From Bacteroidota bacterium (lineage in GTDB: Bacteria; Bacteroidota; Bacteroidia; Flavobacteriales_D; Crocinitomicaceae): a stretch of 26,642 bases of DNA. Position 1 is the stretch's first letter, and the number at the start of each line of letters is the position of its first letter. Location of the stretch: assembly GCA_016866415.1 (NCBI GenBank), contig VGML01000008.1, forward strand, positions 1 to 26,642, written 5' to 3'. Below the pieces are notes generated by a model. That model ran no database searches. It saw only the letters and a program-made list of their open reading frames with translations, and was not told the DNA's origin. Positions 15,374 to 21,611 of this stretch are shown here, one piece after another. The position numbers and the translations under genes are program-made.

Positions 15374-16003
15374 ATGACTTGTCTGAAAATAATTGGATGT
15401 TTTTTGTTTTTTCAAGTTTCATTGAATCTTATTTTAGCACAAGATTCAATTACTGAATATTACAACGAAATTTCATCTAAATCTGAATTCAATCCGATAA
15501 AGTTAGCTGATCCAATAAAATGGAAAAAGGATGTAGTAATATATGTAAAAGGAATTCCAGATTCAGTCATATGTTCTGAACTTGAAAAATTGGTTTTAGA
15601 ATTGAATGATTTAATAGAAAATATTGAAATAAAAATTACAGACAATGAGTCAGAAGCTAATTTGATTGCTTTTATGGGATGGTTTATAGATTATGACAAC
15701 TTTGAACCCAAAGCGAAACCTTATACAGCTAATAATTATGGCCTATTTTGTCTTCATCATGGTGAAGACAATAATTGTGATTATGGGTCTTTTTATTTGG
15801 ATATTGTAAGATGTAATTGGTTTCCTGCTGATCAAGCTACTATTTTCAAAAAACATTTATTGCGTGAAGAACTTACACAATCCCTTGGGTTAATAAATGA
15901 CTCAATTAGATATTCTGACAGTATTTTCTACCAAGAATGGTCACTTGTAACTGAATTTTCTGAATTGGATAAAGAAATAATACGAAGACATTATAGAAAT
16001 TAA
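15374..16003 (+). CDS. DUF2927-like secreted protein (putative zincin-type)
   Basis: The 209-residue product has a signal peptide (hydrophobic to about residue 22, ending ILAQ). The C-terminal half resembles DUF2927: HLLREELTQSLGL at 161-173 with an HxxxEE core, then NDS, SDSIFYQ at 181-187 and FSELDKEIIRRHY near the end. HxxxE within a helix resembles zinc-protease sites, but metal binding has not been shown for this family as far as I know. Six cysteines are present after the signal peptide (such as C126, C135 and C147), which could form disulfides outside the cytoplasm. It lies in a same-strand group with membrane and peptidoglycan enzymes, the next gene starting 29 bp downstream. Its role is unknown. 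Confidence 0.7.
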   Translation: MTCLKIIGCFLFFQVSLNLILAQDSITEYYNEISSKSEFNPIKLADPIKWKKDVVIYVKGIPDSVICSELEKLVLELNDLIENIEIKITDNESEANLIAFMGWFIDYDNFEPKAKPYTANNYGLFCLHHGEDNNCDYGSFYLDIVRCNWFPADQATIFKKHLLREELTQSLGLINDSIRYSDSIFYQEWSLVTEFSELDKEIIRRHYRN

Positions 16004-16032
16004 TTTTTTACAAACCCCTAAAATCTAAAGCC

Positions 16033-16668
16033 ATGAATTCTGCAACTTTAAAAATTGGAAATGCGAGAGGTTTTTTGAGTAATCTCAATACCTCAATTGC
16101 TTTGAATTTATCAATGTTTACTATCCTATTCATTTATTTGATGACAGAAAAGAACCATACTTTTAAGGATGGAGTACATTACCATTCCGAGTTCGTTTTT
16201 GGAGTTATTTTATTGGTACTAATGACATTCAATTATATTCTATTTCTTAGGACATCCAGAATTCAAAAAACGAGTAGTTTGAATAGAATTGTTCGACATA
16301 CCTTGAACATAGGATTTATGGTTTGGATGGTTTTAGCTGTAAGCTCTCACGGAGCAATAAGAATTGTTGAGATTTGTCCAGCTTTGTTCCTGTTTTTTCT
16401 TTTGGAATTATTCCAAACTCTGAATCAAAAAATTCACTTATTAAAAGTTAATTCGAAGATAAACATTAAACTGATTTTTCTTTCAACATTTACTTTCGTT
16501 GGGATAATTATGTTGTTCTTCTACTTTGTCTATAATTTGAATTTATCTCCGCTTCAAATGTTCATTCACTTTTCAGTTTATGGGATTTACAGCAGTTTGA
16601 TTTTCGTTAATGTGTATCAGTTTTTTCTGTTGGTTATCCGAAGAAAAGTTAGTGATGGACTAATTTAA
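16033..16668 (+). CDS. Six-helix integral membrane protein, unknown function
   Basis: The 211-residue product has no family I can name. Six hydrophobic segments are visible, at about 19-37, 52-69, 89-107, 112-130, 151-176 and 180-206, separated by short basic or polar loops, so it should be a polytopic inner-membrane protein. One loop carries HTFKDGVHYHSE between helices 1 and 2, with histidines that could bind a metal, though this is only a possibility. Spacing is tight on both sides (29 bp before, 10 bp after), so it is probably co-transcribed with the DUF2927-like gene and the M15-type peptidase. No catalytic motif is seen. Confidence 0.7.
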   Translation: MNSATLKIGNARGFLSNLNTSIALNLSMFTILFIYLMTEKNHTFKDGVHYHSEFVFGVILLVLMTFNYILFLRTSRIQKTSSLNRIVRHTLNIGFMVWMVLAVSSHGAIRIVEICPALFLFFLLELFQTLNQKIHLLKVNSKINIKLIFLSTFTFVGIIMLFFYFVYNLNLSPLQMFIHFSVYGIYSSLIFVNVYQFFLLVIRRKVSDGLI

Positions 16669-16678
16669 ATCAATCAAT

Positions 16679-17278
16679 ATGAAAGGAATTATTTTGATTT
16701 TTGGATTTGTTTTGGCCTTAATTCTTGGTTTTTTATTTGCGGGATTTTTCGGTTCAATCTTATTTGGTGTTACTTTATCGGGAGTTTTGTTAATCACAAG
16801 ACTTAAAAGTGGAAAGAAATTATCCCTAATGTTGTTAGGTTTCCAAATTTTGACATTTACTTCCATAAGTTATGGACTAATGTATTTTTTCGGATTGGTG
16901 GGAGCAGAAATGGAGGTTCAGAGAAAATTATCACTGATTGAGGAAGAATTGAAAAAATCAAATTACAAAACATCTTGGGTTATGATTTCTCAAAAGAGGA
17001 CGGAAACATTTAATCGCATCTTGAAAAATAGCGTTAAAGACTCCCATCATATGCAAGGAAAAGCAATTGATATTTATGTTTTTGATATTGATGGTGATGG
17101 CACTTTTAATAAAACTGACATTGAAATTTTGAAGCAAGTCAATCAAAAAGTGGAAAAAGAAAATCCGGAATTGAAAGGTGCGTTTGGTGATTATTTTAAG
17201 GATGAGTCAGACCTTTTTTCAAGCCACATGATTCATATTGATACACGAGGAAAATCGATTAGTTATAGCGCAAATTAA
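16679..17278 (+). CDS. Membrane-anchored M15-type peptidase (putative D,D-carboxypeptidase)
   Basis: The 199-residue product has three hydrophobic helices in its first ~75 residues, then a short helical linker and a soluble domain. That domain carries M15/DUF882-type motifs: SHHMQGKAID at 122-131, which fits SxHxxGxAxD with zinc ligands H124 and D131, and MIHIDTRGK at 184-192 with H186 as the likely third ligand. Between them, DIDGDGTFNKTD at 136-147 looks like an EF-hand-type loop. M15 enzymes trim D-Ala or cross-bridge residues of peptidoglycan. The L,D-transpeptidase gene begins 4 bp downstream; a D,D-carboxypeptidase provides the tetrapeptide that such transpeptidases use, so the two are a plausible functional pair. 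Substrate is inferred, not shown. Confidence 0.78.
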   Translation: MKGIILIFGFVLALILGFLFAGFFGSILFGVTLSGVLLITRLKSGKKLSLMLLGFQILTFTSISYGLMYFFGLVGAEMEVQRKLSLIEEELKKSNYKTSWVMISQKRTETFNRILKNSVKDSHHMQGKAIDIYVFDIDGDGTFNKTDIEILKQVNQKVEKENPELKGAFGDYFKDESDLFSSHMIHIDTRGKSISYSAN

Positions 17279-17282
17279 TTCA

Positions 17283-17762
17283 ATGAAAAAAAGTAAAATA
17301 ATTTGGTATGTAACTTTACTATTGTTCTTAAGCTTAATGGTTTATTACTTTTATCCAGAGCAAAAGTTATCAGAAGATCAAAAAGCAGACAAGATTATTA
17401 TTAATAAAGCCAATCATGAACTTTTACTATATTTTGAGGGAGAGTTGATTGCTTCCTACCAAGTTTCGATTGGTAGAAATGGACTAAGAAAAAAAACTAA
17501 GTCGGGTGATTGGTTAACTCCTGAAGGTAGTTTTAGTGGAAAAAAATTGACGAGCACTAAATTTCATAGGGCAATATCAATTGGGAAATGGGGGGATTGT
17601 TGTGGTGTTTGGATACATGGTATTGGAAACCAATATGGAATTTTAAAAAAGTTTCATCGATGGCGTGATTGGACAAAGGGATGTGTGGCTCTTACAAATG
17701 ATGAAGTTGAGGAAATTTATAAGGCTGTAAATAATGGAGTCTTAATTGAAATTAATCCATAA
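17283..17762 (+). CDS. L,D-transpeptidase (YkuD domain)
   Basis: From the ATG at 17283 the product is 159 residues (MKKSKIIWYV...). I chose this over the upstream ATG at 17238, which lies inside the M15 gene. Residues 6-23 form one membrane anchor. The YkuD domain starts at about 37 (DKIIINKANHELLLYFEGE), has GDWLTPEGSF at 75-84, H112 in WIHGIG, and the catalytic cysteine C134 in WTKGCVALTN. These enzymes form 3-3 peptidoglycan cross-links or attach proteins to the wall through a cysteine acyl-enzyme. The protein is short, with no LysM or other wall-binding domain. It is the last gene of the envelope group. Confidence 0.92.
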   Translation: MKKSKIIWYVTLLLFLSLMVYYFYPEQKLSEDQKADKIIINKANHELLLYFEGELIASYQVSIGRNGLRKKTKSGDWLTPEGSFSGKKLTSTKFHRAISIGKWGDCCGVWIHGIGNQYGILKKFHRWRDWTKGCVALTNDEVEEIYKAVNNGVLIEINP

Positions 17763-17876
17763 CAGAATATACTTATCAGGAACATTTCCGATCACCATTC
17801 ATTTTAAATCTTCAAAACCTTCCACAATTAAACATTGAACTACACCTTTACATTTAACAAACTCATTTTTCTTGGT

Positions 17877-17884
17877 TATCTTTG
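17877..17884 (+). promoter_or_regulatory. Candidate -7 box for the PLP enzyme operon
   Basis: TATCTTTG is an exact TAnnTTTG match. It predicts transcription from near 17891, about 46 nt before the ATG at 17937. No TTTG is seen at the -33 distance. The rest of the 174-bp gap between the transpeptidase and this operon shows no terminator hairpin. Confidence 0.55.
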
Positions 17885-17936
17885 TTCAGATTTGATTTTG
17901 GTCTAAATCTCAGTACGTTTGAAACATTTAAAAACG

Positions 17937-19340
17937 ATGCAAGATATATCGGATGATTTGATGCAATTTGTGACATCTGGAGGTGATGAGCGAATAAATT
18001 TGAATCCCGAAACCAAAACCAATAAATATCATCTAAATCCACTGAAATTTGATGGGCTTTTTCAAAGAGGCTCCTGTACTTGCGGCACATTCACTCCATT
18101 CGGATTTGAAGTTGCTAATCGATTTATTGACTCATTTTCAGAGGAAAAATATGCAACTATTCTTAACGAACAAACAAATCGTCTTAAGAACCTATTGAAC
18201 AATTCTGAGTTGGATTTTGATGTTTTTTATGGCCCAAGTGGGACAGATATGATGTATCTTCCATTGCTATTTCAGAAGATGCTTAAACCTAATAGCACAA
18301 TCATCAATATTGTTTCATGTCCAGAGGAATTGGGCTCAGGTTCCAAAAACGCCGCAGAATGCAAGTACTTTTCTCAATTAAATCAATTCGGTGAACAAAT
18401 ACCATGCGGTGAGTCAATTTCTATTGATATTAATTCGAAAGTGTTTTATTTACCCGCGCGTGAAAAACAAGGACATATCGAGAATAGAAATAAGGCTATT
18501 CGTGAAATCATTATGCGAAATTCAGGTGAGCCTATAATAGGTAATCTTGTTTTTGGAAGTAAATCAGGAATAAAGGATGATTTGTTAATCATCGATGATT
18601 TCCCTGAGATAATGTGGGTCGTTGACATGTGTCAATTTCGAACAGATAGAGATTTAATTTATGATCTTATCAGTAAAGATGTTTTAATCATGGTTACTGG
18701 TTCTAAGTTTTACCAAGCACCTCCTTATTGTGGAGCACTTTTGGTTCCTGTAAAATGGACAAAAATGCTTAAGGATGTTTCTGGTTACCCTGCAAGTTAT
18801 TTGAATCGAATTTTTTCAGCATTTGATTTCCCCGAAGCATTGCAAAACATTAGAGAGAATTTGGTTCCATTTAAAAATGTCGGTTTGAGACTTCGTTGGG
18901 AGGTTGCATTATCGGAAATGGAAGCATATTTGTCTTTTCCTCAAGAAGAAACGAACGCTTTTATCAGAAGATGGAATCAAATTGTTACAGGGAGATTGGC
19001 TTTGAGTGATTCGTTCCAACTTATGCCAGACATGGAGTTAACCAATGATAGTATTGTTTCCTTTATGGTATTGGTAAATGGAAAAGCACTTTCTAATCTT
19101 GATCAACAACGTTTATATGATTTTTTAGTCACTCATCAACACGATGGATTAGATGGATATAATCACATATTTTTGGGACAGCCTGTTCAGTACGGTGAAA
19201 AATCGTTTATCAGACTATCGATTGGATCTTACTCGGTCCGAAACCAATTACACAACAAACGATTCGAATTTAATAATGATCTTCGATTAATAGAAATAAT
19301 CGAACAGAGCGCGAACAAATTATTCAATAAAAATGATTGA
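17937..19340 (+). CDS. Fold-type I PLP-dependent enzyme, unknown substrate
   Basis: From the ATG at 17937 the product is 467 residues. A TTG at 17919 in frame could add six. It looks like an aminotransferase/desulfurase-class enzyme: GPSGTDM at about 99-105 for cofactor phosphate, VVDMCQFR with the PLP-nitrogen aspartate at about 230, and a lysine in TGSKFYQAPPYCGALLVP (about K257) for the Schiff base. Unusual features are an N-terminal cysteine pair in RGSCTCGTFTPFG (about 44-56) and the conserved-looking SCPEELGSGS segment. I cannot match it to a named transaminase. Its 3' end overlaps by 8 bp the next gene, which encodes a PLP enzyme of a different fold, so the two probably act in one pathway. 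Fold confidence is high; the reaction is unknown. Confidence 0.8.
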   Translation: MQDISDDLMQFVTSGGDERINLNPETKTNKYHLNPLKFDGLFQRGSCTCGTFTPFGFEVANRFIDSFSEEKYATILNEQTNRLKNLLNNSELDFDVFYGPSGTDMMYLPLLFQKMLKPNSTIINIVSCPEELGSGSKNAAECKYFSQLNQFGEQIPCGESISIDINSKVFYLPAREKQGHIENRNKAIREIIMRNSGEPIIGNLVFGSKSGIKDDLLIIDDFPEIMWVVDMCQFRTDRDLIYDLISKDVLIMVTGSKFYQAPPYCGALLVPVKWTKMLKDVSGYPASYLNRIFSAFDFPEALQNIRENLVPFKNVGLRLRWEVALSEMEAYLSFPQEETNAFIRRWNQIVTGRLALSDSFQLMPDMELTNDSIVSFMVLVNGKALSNLDQQRLYDFLVTHQHDGLDGYNHIFLGQPVQYGEKSFIRLSIGSYSVRNQLHNKRFEFNNDLRLIEIIEQSANKLFNKND

Positions 19341-20562
19341 CAAGGAGGCAGATTGGACGCTTAAAAAAGTTATTGACCTCAATTTATTGTGTGAGGAGGA
19401 TACAGCCATTATTTGTCAATCATGGAATAATTTGGATCGTTATCTAAATCACTTGAAGGATTGTTTCTCAAAAAACACGTTACATGCGATTGCAATTAAA
19501 ACTAATCCACATCCTGAGGTTTTGAAACATATTGTCAATTTCGGATTTGGACTTGAGGCGGCATCTATAGAGGAAGTTCTGATGGCCAAATCTGCAGGGG
19601 TAACAAATGATAAAATCGTTTTTGATTCACCCGTCAAAACACGGCGTGAAATCAATTTTTGTCAAGAGAATTTGCCTGGAATTCGACTGAATGTAAACAG
19701 TTTTGATGAGTTGAAAAGAATTCCTGAACATCCCAATTTTATTTTAGGTGTTCGAATAAATCCAGTTTTGGATGTTGGCTCACCTTCATTATATAATGTG
19801 AGCGCTGATGAATCCAAGTTTGGAATACCAATTTCCGAGAAGCAAGACCTTTTAAATGCCATACTTGAATATCCAATAACCCAATTGCATTTGCATTCAG
19901 GGAGTTCAATGGTTATTATGAAATCTTCGGTTTTAGCAGTTGAGAAACTCTATAAATTGGCTGAGGAGGCCAATCAAGTTCTTGCCGAAAATAAAATTTC
20001 AAGGCGCATCGAAAGTTTGGATATTGGCGGCGGATTGCCTCCTGAAGTATTAGATTCTGAGTCGAATTCTATAATGAATAAATATGCCGAAGCGCTGAAA
20101 AAGCAATTACCTAATTTGGAAAAGTTTCAATTGATTACTGAATTTGGTCAGTGGGTACATTTTTATTCAGGTTATGCCTTTTCTCAAATTGAATACGTTC
20201 TGAAAAGAGGAGAAAAAAAATTGGTTTACATTCATTTGGGTGCTGATTATTTATTGAGAGATGCTTATTCTAAACCCAGAGGAATCGCATTCAAAACATA
20301 CAGTCAAAATGGAATTCCAAAAAATGGCATTCAGAAAAAATATGATATTGCCGGACCCTTGTGCTTTGCAGGAGATTATTTAGTTAAAAACGAGAATCTG
20401 TCAAAACCGCAAGAAGGCGATTGGTTGGCTTTGCTGAATACGGGGTCTAATTCATTTGGCTTGTGGTCACGACATTGTTCGAGATCCATCCCAAAAGTAG
20501 TTGGAGTTGATTTCGAAAACGAAAAAATTGAAATTATTTCCGAGCGAAAAAATCTGTTTTAG
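19333..20562 (+). CDS. Fold-type III PLP enzyme, divergent DAP/ornithine decarboxylase relative
   Basis: The 409-residue product has the alanine-racemase-like barrel of DAP and ornithine decarboxylases. It shows AIAIKTNPHPEVL with the PLP lysine K56, VRINP at 140-144 and SKFGIP at 161-166 as in DAP decarboxylase, HLHSGSS with H188, and GGGLP at 232-236. Several active-site motifs differ from the family: the EPGR motif reads EFGQ (270-273), the catalytic CES.D motif reads CFAGD (344-348), and the C-terminal GAY region reads NTGSNSFGLWSRHC (369-382). The catalytic cysteine C344 is kept. It may belong to a less-studied subgroup such as the Y4yA-like enzymes; I cannot decide. The gene overlaps the fold-type I gene by 8 bp and converges on asd with 5 bp between stops. 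Confidence 0.82.
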   Translation: MIDKEADWTLKKVIDLNLLCEEDTAIICQSWNNLDRYLNHLKDCFSKNTLHAIAIKTNPHPEVLKHIVNFGFGLEAASIEEVLMAKSAGVTNDKIVFDSPVKTRREINFCQENLPGIRLNVNSFDELKRIPEHPNFILGVRINPVLDVGSPSLYNVSADESKFGIPISEKQDLLNAILEYPITQLHLHSGSSMVIMKSSVLAVEKLYKLAEEANQVLAENKISRRIESLDIGGGLPPEVLDSESNSIMNKYAEALKKQLPNLEKFQLITEFGQWVHFYSGYAFSQIEYVLKRGEKKLVYIHLGADYLLRDAYSKPRGIAFKTYSQNGIPKNGIQKKYDIAGPLCFAGDYLVKNENLSKPQEGDWLALLNTGSNSFGLWSRHCSRSIPKVVGVDFENEKIEIISERKNLF

Positions 20563-20567
20563 AATTA

Positions 20568-21545
20568 TTACATTCCTCCAACTATTTTTCCAATTTGTAC
20601 AGCGTTTGTGGCTGCACCTTTTCGGAGGTTATCTGCTACAATCCAAAGGTTTAATGAATTCTTCTGGCTTTCGTCTCTTCTGATTCTTCCAACAAAAACA
20701 TCATCTCTCCCTTCGGCGTATCTTGGCATTGGGTATGTATACGTATCCAAATTATCCTGAATCGTAATACCCGAAGTATTATGAAGAATAGATCGTATTT
20801 CCGAAAGATCAAAATCACTTTCAAACTCGATGTTTACTGCTTCAGAATGACCACCAACAACGGGAACACGAACCGCTGTTGCCGTGACATTTATTTTCGG
20901 ATCAAGAATTTTCTTCGTCTCGTTTGTTAATTTCATTTCCTCCTTCGTATACCCATTTTCGGTAAAAACATCACATTGCGGAATACAATTTTTATCGATT
21001 GGATATTTATAAGCCATTTCGCCAGAAATTTCATGTCGTTCATTGTCCATTTGTTGAACAGCTTTAACACCAGTTCCTGTGATGGATTGATAGGTGGAAA
21101 CAACCACGCGTTTTACCCCGTATTTTTTGTGTAGCGGCGCTAGAACCATTACCAATTGAATCGTGCTACAATTTGGATTTGCAATTATTTTGTCTTCTTT
21201 TGTTAAAAGATTCCCGTTAATTTCAGGAACAATTAATTTCTTTGTTGGATCCATTCGCCACGCAGACGAATTGTCGATAACCGTGGTGCCAACCTCCGCA
21301 AATTTTGGAGCCCACTGAATAGAAGTATCTCCTCCAGCTGAAAAAATTGCAATATCTGGGCGCATTTCCACCGCTGTTTGCAATCCAACAACCTTGAAAT
21401 CCAACCCGCGAAATTCAATATCTTTTCCAACTGATTTTTCCGATGCTACCGGAATTAATTCTGTTACTGGGAAATTTTGCTCTCTTAAAACTTGCAACAT
21501 AACGTTTCCAACCATTCCTGTTGCCCCAACCACTGCTACTTTCAT
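20568..21545 (-). CDS. asd: Aspartate-semialdehyde dehydrogenase
   Basis: The 325-residue product reduces aspartyl phosphate to aspartate semialdehyde with NADPH, the branch point to lysine/diaminopimelate, threonine and methionine. It has the Rossmann motif VGATGMVG at 6-13, SAGGDTS at 69-75, the catalytic cysteine C126 in NPNCSTIQ, the QSITGTGVKA segment at 153-162, and the catalytic histidine H233 in GGHSEAV. The length is standard. It stands alone on this strand between the PLP operon, which converges on it, and the lamin-tail gene, which diverges from it. No terminator hairpin is seen in the 5 bp between the convergent stops, so the transcripts must overlap. Confidence 0.96.
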   Translation of the reverse strand: MKVAVVGATGMVGNVMLQVLREQNFPVTELIPVASEKSVGKDIEFRGLDFKVVGLQTAVEMRPDIAIFSAGGDTSIQWAPKFAEVGTTVIDNSSAWRMDPTKKLIVPEINGNLLTKEDKIIANPNCSTIQLVMVLAPLHKKYGVKRVVVSTYQSITGTGVKAVQQMDNERHEISGEMAYKYPIDKNCIPQCDVFTENGYTKEEMKLTNETKKILDPKINVTATAVRVPVVGGHSEAVNIEFESDFDLSEIRSILHNTSGITIQDNLDTYTYPMPRYAEGRDDVFVGRIRRDESQKNSLNLWIVADNLRKGAATNAVQIGKIVGGM

Positions 21546-21596
21546 ATTTAATAGTATGATAAAGTTATAAATGTAAAATTTAGAATGTAAAATTAA

Positions 21597-21604
21597 TATA
21601 TTTG
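21597..21604 (+). promoter_or_regulatory. -7 box immediately upstream of the lamin-tail protein gene
   Basis: TATATTTG matches TAnnTTTG exactly and ends only 7 bp before the ATG at 21612. Transcription would then begin at or beside the start codon, giving a leaderless message. No TTTG is found at the usual -33 position. Confidence 0.5.
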
Positions 21605-21611
21605 ATGTTGG

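Noticed and set aside
17238..17282. Earlier start for the L,D-transpeptidase
   Set aside because: It lies inside the end of the M15-type gene and would put 15 residues in front of a normal membrane anchor that begins at 17283.
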